Below, piece by piece: positions 5,380-14,588 of a stretch of DNA of 27,944 nt. The translations under genes were made by a program, and so were the position numbers. Where the stretch lies: NCBI GenBank assembly GCA_038065015.1, contig JBBTRU010000049.1, positions 1 to 27,944 of the forward strand. Direction: 5' to 3'. This DNA is from CAIPSZ01 sp038065015 (lineage in GTDB: Bacteria > Patescibacteriota > Patescibacteriia > PEXW01). Within the stretch, counting starts at the first letter, position 1. Every line of letters begins with the position of its first letter. The notes under the pieces were generated by a model. The model was not told the DNA's origin, did not search any database, and saw only the letters and a program-made list of their open reading frames with translations.

Positions 5380-8112
5380 TTACACCGCCCGGGCTTTTTC
5401 CACGCGGATTTTGCCACCCGGTTCCAGCACGGCAATATCGCGGCGAGCCAATTGGCCAGTGAGTAAGGCATTGGCTAGAGCATTGTCCACATGCTCCTGG
5501 ATGGCCCGGCGCAAGGGCCGCGCGCCGAACTGCGGGTCGAAACCCGTTTGCGCCAACTCCACAATGGCCGGTTCAGTGACTTGCAAGGTCACGCCTTTGT
5601 CTTTAAGCAATTTCGCAAGTTGGGCCAGCATCAGCCGAGCAATAGCGATAACTTGTTCAAAGTCCAACGGTTTAAAGACGATGATGCCGTCGAAGCGGTT
5701 GAGGAACTCTGGGCGGAAGTGCTGGGCAAGTTCCTGCGTGACCAAGCGCTGTTTAATAGACTCTAACGACTCGCCGGCGGTGATACCGGCCTGAATAATT
5801 GGCGTGCCGGCGTTGGACGTGGCAATGAGAATGACGTTGGTAAAATCAATGGTGCGCCCGGTACTGTCGGTGAGGCGCCCATCATCCATCACTTGCAGGA
5901 AAACGTTGAGAATTTCCGGGTGGGCTTTTTCTAATTCATCGAGGAGCAGCAAGGTGAATGGATTTTTGCGCACGGCTTCGGTAAGAAAACCGCCTTCACC
6001 TTCGGCCGTGCCGATCAAGCGGCCCAAACTAGATTGCACCTGGTATTCGGACATGTCGAGGCGGATCATGCTCTGCTCATCGCCAAAGTAGACTTCGGCC
6101 ACGGCCTTCGCCAGTTCGGTCTTCCCCACCCCGGTCGGCCCGAGGAAGAGGAAGTTTGCAATGGGCCGCTTGGCATCCCGCAGTTCGGCGCGCGCCCGGC
6201 GTAACGAAGCGGATACCGCTTTTACGGCTTCGTCCTGCCCAATGACGCGCTCGTGAATATGCTCTTCCAAATGAAGCAACTTTTGGGTTTCGGCTTGCGT
6301 CACCTGCGTGACCGGGATGCTGGTGCGCTCGGCCACAATGGCCGCCACATCTTCCCCGGTTATGATGCTCCCCTTGCCGCGCGTCTTACGCACGTACACC
6401 GCCGCCTCTTCGGCCAGGCTCACAGCTTTCTCGGGCAAGTACCGGTCATGGATATAGCGTTGCGAAAGCGTGACCGCGCGCTCTACGGCATCGTAACTAA
6501 AATGCACGCCCTGTTTAAACTCGGCCGCGCCAACTTTGCCTTCCAAAATTTGAATCGCACCGTTCGTGTCCACTTCGTTAATCGGCACGCGCTGCAAGGT
6601 GGACGCCAGCCCTGACCGTTCGATGTACCGGTGCTCGTCCGTCGGGTTGGTGGTGGCAATGCAGAGAAAGGCTTGATGCCCCAAGGCTTGCGCCAAAATT
6701 TCCGCCAGGTCCATGCGGCTGCCGCCTTCGGTGGTGAGACCCATGAGGTTCTGAATGTTGTCGATGTACAGCGCGATGTTTCCCGAGCGAACTATTTCGT
6801 TAAGAATAATGGTGAAGCGCTCCTCAAGCTCGCCTTGCCGGCCCGCCGCGCCGACCAGGGCGGCCGTGGACAAACTCACCAGGCGCTTGTCTTGCAAGAC
6901 CGGCGGCACGTCGTCTGCAACCATGCGGTACGCCAGCCCGTCGACAATGGACGTCTTGCCCACGCCCGGTAGACCAACGAGCAAGGGGTTAGCCCGGCCG
7001 CTCTCGAATACCCGGAAGATTTCTTCAAACTCCCGCTCGCGGCCAATGCACCGCACCAGCGAACCCGTGCGGGCCAGCTGCGTAAGGTCGTGGCTGTACT
7101 GGTCGAGCATGGGCGTGGCAATAGCGGTGAATGCCCGGTTCATCCCGCCCTTGCTGCGGTAGCGGGCCTGGCCGCGCCAGCGCTGGTAGCTGCGGGAGAG
7201 GCGGCGGTTAATGGCAATCCAGGCTACCACGTTGCGCAGTTTTTGCTCGTCGATGGCCAGGTCGGCGAGAATTTCGCCAACAATTGGGTCGGTGCCAACC
7301 GCCACCAGGAGTTCGGTAATATCCACAATCGGCCGGCCTTCCAGGGCGGCCTCGAGGTAGGCGCGGAGCAGCACGACCGTGGCAGCCTGCCCCAGGCGTG
7401 GCGCGCCGTTGCCCGGGGGCATGGCAGCCAACGCCCGCGTCACCCGCTCGCTCAATGGCGCACTCTGAATGCCGAGCCGACCGAAAACCACTTGCGTGTC
7501 GTGGAAAGCAAAAAGGCTGGCAAAAAGGTGCAGCGGCGTAACGTCCGCATGGCGCATGCGCTCGGCCAGGGTCCACGCCCCTTCAATGGCGCGCTGCGCC
7601 GGCTCGACAAAGGCCGCGGAGACGTTTTGGAAACGGGCCTCGCTCGCCATCACGTCGGTCCAGGAGAGCGCGGGGGCTGGCACTTTCATAAGCTCGCTAT
7701 CGCGCGGGACCACCAGCGTGCGCTCTTGCTTGGATTTCACCAAACGGCTGATGAGAATGAGGTCACCCAGGAGCGAGAGGGCAAAGAGCATGTGCGCACC
7801 CGAACGCTGCCCGAGGAAGTCAAACGCGATAGTGACATCGGCGACGAGTTTCTGGTCCACCGCGCGCAGCACAACCAGCACAATGCCGAGCACGCCCAAG
7901 AGGATGAGCGCGAGGTTAAAACTGCGATGGAGCAGCCGCTGGATCCGTTCTTCCGCAATCGCCCACCGGTCAATGGCTTTGTCCCAAATAAATATCCTGC
8001 CCAAAAACCAAAGGACCGCGCGCCGGTTCTTGCAGGCCGGGCACACCTCGGCTGCGTGCTCGCACGCCGGGCAAGTGATAAAGGCGAAGGGCTGGATGGG
8101 TTTAGTTGCCAT
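5380..8112 (-). CDS. Membrane-anchored ClpC/ClpB-like double AAA+ ATPase
   Basis: A 910-residue Clp/Hsp100-type ATPase. Order: zinc-ribbon-like CPAC...CPAC (residues 14-27), two membrane helices (about 67-84 and 108-122), a Clp N-domain-like helical region (about 185-305), AAA-1 and AAA-2. AAA-2 is intact: Walker A 'GPTGVGKT' (~660), Walker B 'LLLLDELEKAHPE' (~722), Arg finger in 'PEFLNRFD', sensor-2 'GARPLRRA'. AAA-1 keeps Walker A 'GLPGVGKT' (~380) but Walker B reads 'LYIDNIQ', Asn replacing the catalytic Glu, and the usual ERRF arginine-finger site reads 'ASTLQR'. I see no obvious ClpP-docking IGF-type loop. It would unfold proteins at the inner face of the membrane. The start is four bases after the preceding membrane-protein gene stop, implying an operon. 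Confidence 0.9.
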   Translation of the reverse strand: MATKPIQPFAFITCPACEHAAEVCPACKNRRAVLWFLGRIFIWDKAIDRWAIAEERIQRLLHRSFNLALILLGVLGIVLVVLRAVDQKLVADVTIAFDFLGQRSGAHMLFALSLLGDLILISRLVKSKQERTLVVPRDSELMKVPAPALSWTDVMASEARFQNVSAAFVEPAQRAIEGAWTLAERMRHADVTPLHLFASLFAFHDTQVVFGRLGIQSAPLSERVTRALAAMPPGNGAPRLGQAATVVLLRAYLEAALEGRPIVDITELLVAVGTDPIVGEILADLAIDEQKLRNVVAWIAINRRLSRSYQRWRGQARYRSKGGMNRAFTAIATPMLDQYSHDLTQLARTGSLVRCIGREREFEEIFRVFESGRANPLLVGLPGVGKTSIVDGLAYRMVADDVPPVLQDKRLVSLSTAALVGAAGRQGELEERFTIILNEIVRSGNIALYIDNIQNLMGLTTEGGSRMDLAEILAQALGHQAFLCIATTNPTDEHRYIERSGLASTLQRVPINEVDTNGAIQILEGKVGAAEFKQGVHFSYDAVERAVTLSQRYIHDRYLPEKAVSLAEEAAVYVRKTRGKGSIITGEDVAAIVAERTSIPVTQVTQAETQKLLHLEEHIHERVIGQDEAVKAVSASLRRARAELRDAKRPIANFLFLGPTGVGKTELAKAVAEVYFGDEQSMIRLDMSEYQVQSSLGRLIGTAEGEGGFLTEAVRKNPFTLLLLDELEKAHPEILNVFLQVMDDGRLTDSTGRTIDFTNVILIATSNAGTPIIQAGITAGESLESIKQRLVTQELAQHFRPEFLNRFDGIIVFKPLDFEQVIAIARLMLAQLAKLLKDKGVTLQVTEPAIVELAQTGFDPQFGARPLRRAIQEHVDNALANALLTGQLARRDIAVLEPGGKIRVEKARAV

Positions 8113-8115
8113 AGC

Positions 8116-8505
8116 TTAGGCCGGCCAAGGGAGGCTTAGCAACTGGCGCAGGAAGAAGTACACCACTGCCACCGGCAGCCCGAGGTAGAGCAGGAAGCTA
8201 ACCAGCGTGAGCGCAGTGTAGATGACAAAAACTACTGAGAGCGCGAGCGCAACTACCAACCGCACGAAGAAGCTTATCGCCCGTCCGCTGCGCGAGTAGT
8301 CGCCGTACATGGGCACGAAGATATTCTGGAACCACACTTTGGGGCTCCAGCGGCTGCGGTTGGTAAAGGCTACCTGGCGTTCCCAGGTTGCCCGCCCCAC
8401 GCGCTGCAACCCCTTCCCATACCACCACACCGGGAATAGCAAAATATCCCCCACAAACTCGCGGAGGATGAAGCGGGCGGCGTTTGTAGCGAGAGCATCA
8501 GCCAT
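8116..8505 (-). CDS. Small integral membrane protein, unknown function
   Basis: A 129-residue protein. The first 75 residues are aromatic- and Arg-rich ('FPVWWYGKGLQRVGRATWER', 'WSPKVWFQNIFVPMYGDYSR') and probably lie along the membrane. The rest forms two or three hydrophobic helices ('FFVRLVVALALSVVFVIYTA' onward). Not recognised as a named family. It directly precedes the Clp-like ATPase, with a gap of three bases, and shares its promoter: extended -10 TGCTATACT ends six bases before the ATG, giving a leaderless mRNA. It is therefore the probable head gene of the ATPase operon and a candidate membrane partner of it. Confidence 0.8.
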   Translation of the reverse strand: MADALATNAARFILREFVGDILLFPVWWYGKGLQRVGRATWERQVAFTNRSRWSPKVWFQNIFVPMYGDYSRSGRAISFFVRLVVALALSVVFVIYTALTLVSFLLYLGLPVAVVYFFLRQLLSLPWPA

Positions 8506-8511
8506 GCGCTA

Positions 8512-8520
8512 AGTATAGCA
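8512..8520 (-). promoter_or_regulatory. Extended -10 promoter of the membrane protein/Clp operon
   Basis: Minus-strand TGCTATACT ends six nucleotides before the ATG at 8503-8505, with no good -35. Predicted transcription starts on or next to the start codon. Confidence 0.6.
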
Positions 8521-8574
8521 TTGGCATAGTCCAAGCGCAGGTCTCGTGCCTTGCGCGCATTATTGAATCTTTTC

Positions 8575-8662
8575 TTTGTCATTTCGACCGGAGATCACCG
8601 AGGGGAGAAATCTCGAATTTTCAAAAAAATGCGAGATTCCTCGCTATGCTCGGAATGACAAA
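8575..8662. repeat. MITE-like palindrome (TTTGTCATT ends)
   Basis: Imperfect terminal inverted repeats (TTTGTCATTTCG at 8575, CGGAATGACAAA at 8651-8662) enclose a second stem, GAGAAATCTCG against CGAGATTCCTC, around an A-rich loop. It lies just after the stop of the 8669-10708 gene on the minus strand and upstream of the next promoter. It belongs to a different sequence family from the 2282-2362 element, though the general design and the position after a stop codon are the same. Confidence 0.75.
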
Positions 8663-8668
8663 TGGAAT

Positions 8669-10708
8669 CTACGGCTGTGCCGCAACCACTAACCCCTTGC
8701 CCTGTGCCGCCACGTCGGTGGTTAGGTCCGTCGTGACAATGGCCTTTTCCAAACGCAGGTCTTTGGTGGTGAATTCATCCCGCGCCGTTACCACGGTTTT
8801 GTTGAGCAGGAGCAAGAGCTGGCCCAGATCGGTGGTGAGGGGGGTAATGGAAACTTTGAACGTGGCCTCCAGGCTGGCGAACAAGCTGCCCGTTCCGGGC
8901 GGCACGCGGTTAATGCGCCAGGTAATTTCTCGCGTTGTTGCGTCAAAAGTGACGGCCTGCCCGGCAGTGACGGTCTGCGTCCCGCTCCAGGCCACATTCT
9001 CGGGCAACGTTGCCGCAACCACCACCTGCGTCACTTCATTGGTGGGGTTGGTGAGCGACCAGCTGAGCTGGTACGTCGTGGTCTGCCCCACTTGGGGCGG
9101 AAGCGGCCCCGTGCCAACCGGCAATTGCTCGTCATTGTAAAATCGGCCTTCGGCTTCCACGTTGAGTTTACTGGTAATCTTGGTGGCAATTTGCTCGGCC
9201 TGCGTCTCAAAATTCTTCCCCTCCACGCCCTCGATGCTGCCAACCGACACGCGCGAAGCGGTCGTCACCACAAAATTCCTGTCATCCTGCCCTTTTATTT
9301 CCGGTCCCGAAGCAACGGTAATGCGGAGCAGGATGTCGCCACCCGTACTCGCTTTGACCAGGCCGAGCGCGGGAATGTCCTGCTTGGTCCAGGCGAGCGT
9401 GCGGCCCTCGAGCTTGCCGTTGCTGCTACCCGAGCGTTTATCCAAATCCAGAATACTCACGTCTTTGCCGCCGGCATTCTTCTGGCTGAATTCCAATATC
9501 ACGGTCACATCCTTCATGTCCCCTTCGCTGTCGTTCTTGTAGCTAATAATATAATTGAGCGTATCGCCCCAACCCACAGCCGCACCGCTGCCGGGGTTGG
9601 TTATTTTCGTGGTCAGGCTCATGCCGGCTTGCACCAGAGTGCCAATGCCGTTCGCCTCGGCTTGCACGTCCAAGCCTTGGGCCAGCGTCTTCCCGGCGCG
9701 GAACTTCAACTCGGGCGTGTCCCCGGGGTTGCCCTTGAACGTGCCGGTAACGGTGACCTTAACCTTGCCGTTTGCCGGGATGTCTGGCAAATTCCAAATC
9801 GTGGTTTTCTCCGATGGTTTCGGGTCGGCCTTCGTAAACGTGAAAGCCTCGGGGTACTCGGCCACCAGCGTAACTTCGGTGAGTGCGTCGGCGCTGGTAT
9901 TCTCGATGGTCACGGGAATATCCGTGGGTGTGCCCGGAATAATGCGCAGCGGCACCTCGGGCGTTAGGCGCAGCACCGAACTGCTAATTTTAACTTTGGT
10001 CTCGGCAGTTTTCTGGAAGTCGTAGTTAAAATCTGCCGGCCGGTACCCGAGCGTAAAGCTAAAGGTCTTCTCCTCAAGTTGATTCCCCAGCAAACGCCCG
10101 GTCACCGTCACCGTGGTGCCGGCTTGATCCTGCAACGTCCCCAGCGACCAGGCGTTGTTGAATTCGTTCGAGGCTGCCGGCGTGCTGGACTGGAACGTGA
10201 AACCGTCGGGGGCGTTAAAGGTAAGTTCGGCGTTGCGCAGAGCAATGCGCTCTTCGTTTTTAATGCTAATGCTCAACGTTACTTGGTCCCCAGCCGCCAC
10301 ATCTGCCGGGGCGTTCACCGCCAGGGTTACCCGCTCGCTAAACTTGCTGCCGCGCGCGAACACGAAATACCCGGCCACGGCGGCGGCCGCCAGTACGCTC
10401 AAAATAATGAAACTAAACAGCAACTTGCGCGAACGCTGCTTCTGCTGGTCAATTTTCTGCACGTCCGAAATCCGCCCGATCTGCTCTTCGGGGTGGTAAA
10501 TTTCGTCCAGGACGTTTTCCCGCTTCGCGCGGTCTTGCTTGGTCATGTTTACCGAGACTTCGGATTCCCGCGTGTCATTCGCGGCATCAACAACCGGCAG
10601 TTCTTCGCGTACCGCTTCAGCCCGCTCGGCCTCGGGGTCTGCCTTCGGCTTGGTGCGGCGCACGGGAATCTTACTGGCTTTTTCGTCTGGAATTTTTGGT
10701 TTGGCCAT
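8669..10708 (-). CDS. Bitopic surface protein with Ig-like (CARDB/DUF11-type) repeats
   Basis: A 679-residue protein: a charged cytoplasmic N-terminus (residues 1-95, Lys/Glu/Arg-rich), one membrane helix (about 96-117, 'LLFSFIILSVLAAAAVAGYF') and a long exported part made of beta-rich repeats. The repeats have the CARDB/DUF11 signature: 'VAAGDQVTLSISIKNEERIALRNAELTF', 'IPGTPTDIPVTIENTSADAL', 'GWGDTLNYIISYKNDSEGDMKDVTVILE' and 'TYQLSWSLTNPTNEVTQV'. Such domains usually mediate assembly or adhesion outside the membrane. The ATG at 10706-10708 was chosen because it is four bases after the recO stop; the frame is open further upstream but runs inside recO. A hairpin element follows the stop codon. 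Confidence 0.8.
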   Translation of the reverse strand: MAKPKIPDEKASKIPVRRTKPKADPEAERAEAVREELPVVDAANDTRESEVSVNMTKQDRAKRENVLDEIYHPEEQIGRISDVQKIDQQKQRSRKLLFSFIILSVLAAAAVAGYFVFARGSKFSERVTLAVNAPADVAAGDQVTLSISIKNEERIALRNAELTFNAPDGFTFQSSTPAASNEFNNAWSLGTLQDQAGTTVTVTGRLLGNQLEEKTFSFTLGYRPADFNYDFQKTAETKVKISSSVLRLTPEVPLRIIPGTPTDIPVTIENTSADALTEVTLVAEYPEAFTFTKADPKPSEKTTIWNLPDIPANGKVKVTVTGTFKGNPGDTPELKFRAGKTLAQGLDVQAEANGIGTLVQAGMSLTTKITNPGSGAAVGWGDTLNYIISYKNDSEGDMKDVTVILEFSQKNAGGKDVSILDLDKRSGSSNGKLEGRTLAWTKQDIPALGLVKASTGGDILLRITVASGPEIKGQDDRNFVVTTASRVSVGSIEGVEGKNFETQAEQIATKITSKLNVEAEGRFYNDEQLPVGTGPLPPQVGQTTTYQLSWSLTNPTNEVTQVVVAATLPENVAWSGTQTVTAGQAVTFDATTREITWRINRVPPGTGSLFASLEATFKVSITPLTTDLGQLLLLLNKTVVTARDEFTTKDLRLEKAIVTTDLTTDVAAQGKGLVVAAQP

Positions 10709-10712
10709 GACG

Positions 10713-11531
10713 CTATGCAGTATACGGTACGGATAGCGTTCGGACAAAAGCCACGAACCGCTCGGCGGGCAAACGGCGTTCAAGGGCATGGTCCAAAGCC
10801 GAACGGGTAAGGCGCGCGGCCACCTGTTCGGTGCCCGGGGTGGCAACGTAGGCAAAGGCTTCGGCCCAACTGCCCCGCACCAGCACGTGCACGCAATCCC
10901 GCACGGTGGCGGATACGACCGTGGCATCGGCATCCTGCCCGGCAGCGCCCGGCGCAGCCGTGGCATCGGCATCTGCACTTTTGCACTCCGGCCCCAGCCA
11001 GCCGCCTAAAAGCGCGCTAAAGGTGACATGCGTTTGCGGTAACGCGCGCCGGCAGTGCACGCACCGGTCGAGCTCTGGCCCCACCCCGGTGAGCCCCAGC
11101 ACATGCCAGGCAAACCACATGCGAAACCGCGCAAAGTGGTTACTCGGCTCGGCAAAAGCTTCAATAATATTCACCGACTCCTGCAAAAATGTAGCCAGCG
11201 CGGGATCGGCAGCTTCCGTTTTCGTTAGCGCATCCACTAAACCTAAAACAAAACCCAGGCTCGCCAAACGCGACAAGCTTTGCATGGTAGCAGCAGGATA
11301 GTGGTCGCGCTCCACGGCCGTTATGGTTTCGCCGCTCTTCCCTTGCGCCAGCGTGAGGCGAACAGTTGCGCCAGGTTCCAAGTGGCCGCCGAGTTTGGCG
11401 CTCCCCTTGCGAATGCCCCGACCAAAAACTTCTACCTTACCCCGTTCGTGGGTGTAGACGATATACAGACGGCTGTCCTCGCGCACGTCGCGGCGGTTAA
11501 GCACCACACCGGACACGTCGAGGAGACTCAT
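10713..11531 (-). CDS. recO: DNA repair protein RecO
   Basis: A 272-residue RecO homologue, which helps load RecA on SSB-coated DNA in recombinational repair. The N-terminal OB-fold is clear ('GVVLNRRDVREDSRLYIVYT', 'GKVEVFGRGIRKGSAKLGGHLEP'), followed by the helical domain ('ESVNIIEAFAEPSNHFARFR'). The zinc-finger region has the first pair 'CVHC', but the second pair is reduced to a single Cys ('GPEC') followed by a low-complexity Ala/Asp/Gly insert coded by a 16-bp direct repeat (10919-10934 and 10958-10973). The ATG overlaps the ileS stop (ATGA), so it is translationally coupled to ileS. Expected to be functional, since many RecO proteins lack the zinc site. Confidence 0.92.
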   Translation of the reverse strand: MSLLDVSGVVLNRRDVREDSRLYIVYTHERGKVEVFGRGIRKGSAKLGGHLEPGATVRLTLAQGKSGETITAVERDHYPAATMQSLSRLASLGFVLGLVDALTKTEAADPALATFLQESVNIIEAFAEPSNHFARFRMWFAWHVLGLTGVGPELDRCVHCRRALPQTHVTFSALLGGWLGPECKSADADATAAPGAAGQDADATVVSATVRDCVHVLVRGSWAEAFAYVATPGTEQVAARLTRSALDHALERRLPAERFVAFVRTLSVPYTA

Positions 11532-14521
11532 GTGGCTATACCAATGGTGATTCGTGCGCCGCCCATAACGAGTTCTTTCTTATGCGTGGTGTTCGCAACG
11601 GTCGTGGCTTTAATACCGCGACTCCGCGTGAGCTCCCGCAGTTCAGCGGCATGCTCGGTAAAGGTACGCTGCAAGGTTTGGTCGTCCGTCATCCATTCCA
11701 CGTCTACTAAATCTTTCACAGTGAGGCCAGCGGCCTTGCGTAAATCATTTATGTGACGAGCCAGCTCGCGAACTAGGCCTTTTTGTTTCAAGTCATCGGT
11801 AAGTTTTGTTGCAATGCCTACGCGTAATCCGCTTTCCGTTGTTTCACCACTAAATGCTAAATCGTGCTCTGCATATTTTGAAAACTCGGTTTCGCCAGAA
11901 ACAACTTTCTCAACATTGAGTTCTTCGGCAATAATATGCTCATACTCTTCTGGCAGTTTGGCTGTGGCAACTACCAAAGCGAGCGGCTGACGGACCTTGA
12001 GTTTATGGCTTGCGCGTAAATTATGCCCTGACTCAACAATGAGTCTGACTTTTGACATTTGCTCTACTACGACACTGTCGACATTCTTTACTTCGGGCCA
12101 ATGTTCTAGATGAACGCTCACCGGATCATGGGTGCTGCGCATTTCGCCAAAAACCTTGTCGGCAATAAACGGTGCAAACGGCGCCAAGAGCATTGTCGTC
12201 TGTTGTATAACATGGCCAAGAATGGCAACCACTTCTGCACCTCCCTTACCACGCAACCGATCGCGGCTGCGGCGCAAATACCACGTGGAAAGTTCGGTAA
12301 TAAACTCCTGCAACGCACGCACGGCCGATGTTGGATCGTAAACGTCTAACTTATCCGAAACGAGCTTGGTTACCTGCGCGAGTCGAGCCAAGATCCACTG
12401 GTCCATCACATGCTCGGGTTTTTCGGGTACATCACCCTGTGCGTGCTCGGCCACATACGTTTTATAGAACGTCACCACATTCCAAAAAATCAACAAAGTT
12501 TTTTTGACTACTTCGTCCACGCCCTTCACGTCGAAGAGCTTATTATCCCCGGCTTGGTTCATGCTAAACAAATGCAGGCGCAAGGCATCGGCGCCGTAGG
12601 CGTCCATAACCGCGTTCGGCTCCACGACGTTGCCTTTGGACTTGCTCATCTTCTGGCCTTTGGCATCCAGAATATGCGCCAGGGAAATAACGTTTTTGTA
12701 CGGCACGCCTTTCCCGAGCAAGGTGGAGATGGCCAAGAGCGTATAGAACCACCCGCGCGTCTGGTCAATGGCCTCGGCAATGTAGTCCGCCGGGAAATTC
12801 TCGCCGCCATCGATGCGCGTCATGTCGGCAAATGGGTAGTGCCACTGGGCGTAAGGCATAGCACCCGAGTCAAACCAGACATCTAACACTTCGGGCACGC
12901 GGTGCATTGTGCCCTGACATTTGTCGCAGTTAAGGGTGACATCATCCACGTACGGTCGGTGGGGGTCAAAACTTTTCTTCACGTTGAGCTCGGCAAAACT
13001 GCCAACGCACTTCTGCGCTTGGCACTGCTCACACTCCCAGATCGGTAGCGGTGTGCCCCAGTAGCGCTCGCGAGAGATGGCCCAATCTTTTACATCTTTC
13101 AGCCATTCACCGAAGCGGCCGTCACGCAAGTGCGCCGGCACCCAGTTGATAGTCTGATTATTTTTGATGAGCTGGTCGCGCATTGCCGACATTTTTATGA
13201 ACCAGCTATCCTTGGCGTAGTACAAAAGCGGCGTGCTACAGCGCCAACAGAACGGGTAGTCGTGCGTGTAGGTCTCCACTTTAAACAGCAGGTCGCGCTC
13301 TTTTAAATCAGTAATAATCTCCGACTCCACGGTTTTGCTCTTCACAAACTTACCCACCCATTTGCCTACGGACGGCAAAAACTTCCCCGTGGTATCCACC
13401 GTGTGCTGTTTGGGTAAGCCGGCGGTGGCACCCAACTGGTAATCATCTTCGCCGTACATCACGGCGGTATGCACCACGCCCGTGCCATCCGTGGTCGTTA
13501 CAAATGCCGCATCCAAAACTGTCCAGGCGGTTTTAGAATCGCCGCGCTCTACCGCGCCAGGGTACAACGGCTCGTACGCTGTGCCTATGAGTTGCTCGCC
13601 GGTGAGGTCTTCTAAAACTTTCACATCCTCGCCGAGCACCTGGACACGCTCAGTGGCAACGACGAGATATGCCCCATCTACTTTGACTAATTGGTACGCA
13701 ATTTTTTTACCGATTGCTAAAGCGACGTTACCCGGCAAGGTCCAGGGCGTGGTTGTCCATGAAAGGACAAATACGTCTTCACCTTTGCTAATCAAATTTT
13801 GAATTGCTTTCACGCTGCTGCTCGTCACTTTAAACTTCACGTACACCGAAGCATCGGCAACGCTCTTGTACCCTTGCGCCACTTCGTGGGATGACAGCGC
13901 GGTCTCACAGCGCGGGCAGTGCGGCACCACCTTGTGGCCTTTATACATAAGGCCTTTGTCCCACACTTGCTGGAGCACCCACCACACGCTTTCGACGTAG
14001 CTGGGGTCGTAGGTAATGTACGGGTGGTCCAAATCCAGCCAGTAGCCCATGCGCGTGGTCAGCGCTTCCCAATCCTGCCGGTACGCCATCACGCTGGTTT
14101 TGCATTCCTGGTTGAACTTCTCAATGCTCGCCCGCTTGTCACCCGGCACAATATTTTCAATTTGCTGCTTACCCGAAATTTTCAACGCCTTCTCCACCTG
14201 CAATTCTACCGGTAAGCCGTGCGTGTCCCAGCCGGCTTTGCGCTCCACGTAAAAACCCTGCATCGTTTTGTAGCGGACAATAACATCTTTATACGCGCGC
14301 GCCAGTACGTGGTGGATACCGGGCTTGCCATTCGCGGTTGGCGGACCTTCGTAAAAGACAAAGCGCGGACCAGCTTTGGTCTGCGCCAACGTTTTTGCAA
14401 AAATATTTTCTTTTTCCCACATTTGCAAAACCGCTTCCTCGATTGCCGGGAAGGGCGTGGCGGCGCGTTCCTGCGGTTGCTGCGTCGCGGCCATTGCTTG
14501 CTGCGCTACCTTTTTCTTCAT
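11528..14521 (-). CDS. ileS: Isoleucyl-tRNA synthetase
   Basis: Class I synthetase, 997 residues from the chosen start. The HIGH-type signature is 'GIHHVLAR' (about residues 69-76) within 'PPTANGKPGIHH', the KMSKS loop is 'KGQKMSKSKGN' (about 620-630), and an editing (CP1) domain lies between, with 'SWTTTPWTLPGNVALAIGK'. 'WRCSTPLLYYAKDSWFIK' and the long C-terminal part recall the eukaryal-like (type 2) IleRS common in CPR. The start at 14519-14521 (MKKKVAQQ) was chosen because a -10-like TATATT (14536-14541) lies just upstream, inside the longer 14569 reading frame, and because the following residues fit the family. It overlaps recO by four bases at its 3' end. Confidence 0.95.
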   Translation of the reverse strand: MKKKVAQQAMAATQQPQERAATPFPAIEEAVLQMWEKENIFAKTLAQTKAGPRFVFYEGPPTANGKPGIHHVLARAYKDVIVRYKTMQGFYVERKAGWDTHGLPVELQVEKALKISGKQQIENIVPGDKRASIEKFNQECKTSVMAYRQDWEALTTRMGYWLDLDHPYITYDPSYVESVWWVLQQVWDKGLMYKGHKVVPHCPRCETALSSHEVAQGYKSVADASVYVKFKVTSSSVKAIQNLISKGEDVFVLSWTTTPWTLPGNVALAIGKKIAYQLVKVDGAYLVVATERVQVLGEDVKVLEDLTGEQLIGTAYEPLYPGAVERGDSKTAWTVLDAAFVTTTDGTGVVHTAVMYGEDDYQLGATAGLPKQHTVDTTGKFLPSVGKWVGKFVKSKTVESEIITDLKERDLLFKVETYTHDYPFCWRCSTPLLYYAKDSWFIKMSAMRDQLIKNNQTINWVPAHLRDGRFGEWLKDVKDWAISRERYWGTPLPIWECEQCQAQKCVGSFAELNVKKSFDPHRPYVDDVTLNCDKCQGTMHRVPEVLDVWFDSGAMPYAQWHYPFADMTRIDGGENFPADYIAEAIDQTRGWFYTLLAISTLLGKGVPYKNVISLAHILDAKGQKMSKSKGNVVEPNAVMDAYGADALRLHLFSMNQAGDNKLFDVKGVDEVVKKTLLIFWNVVTFYKTYVAEHAQGDVPEKPEHVMDQWILARLAQVTKLVSDKLDVYDPTSAVRALQEFITELSTWYLRRSRDRLRGKGGAEVVAILGHVIQQTTMLLAPFAPFIADKVFGEMRSTHDPVSVHLEHWPEVKNVDSVVVEQMSKVRLIVESGHNLRASHKLKVRQPLALVVATAKLPEEYEHIIAEELNVEKVVSGETEFSKYAEHDLAFSGETTESGLRVGIATKLTDDLKQKGLVRELARHINDLRKAAGLTVKDLVDVEWMTDDQTLQRTFTEHAAELRELTRSRGIKATTVANTTHKKELVMGGARITIGIAT

Positions 14522-14588
14522 AACCGTATGTGCAAAATATACTTTACGATAAACAACCCTTCTTGGCAAGGCACATATAAAAAATATG

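Noticed and set aside
5340..5400. Intrinsic terminator after the Clp-like ATPase
   Set aside because: Two good hairpins exist, but neither has a T-run on either strand.
7090..8139. Long plus-strand ORF opposite the Clp-like ATPase
   Set aside because: Antisense shadow in a GC-rich gene; His/Arg-rich product without family features, while the minus strand has clear AAA+ motifs.
10709..10978. N-terminal extension of the Ig-repeat protein
   Set aside because: This reading lies on the same strand inside recO in another frame, with Pro/Arg/Cys-rich low-complexity residues; ATG 10708 follows the recO stop directly.
14522..14569. ileS starting at ATG 14569
   Set aside because: The first 16 codons contain the -10-like box and have no family similarity; ATG 14521 fits better.
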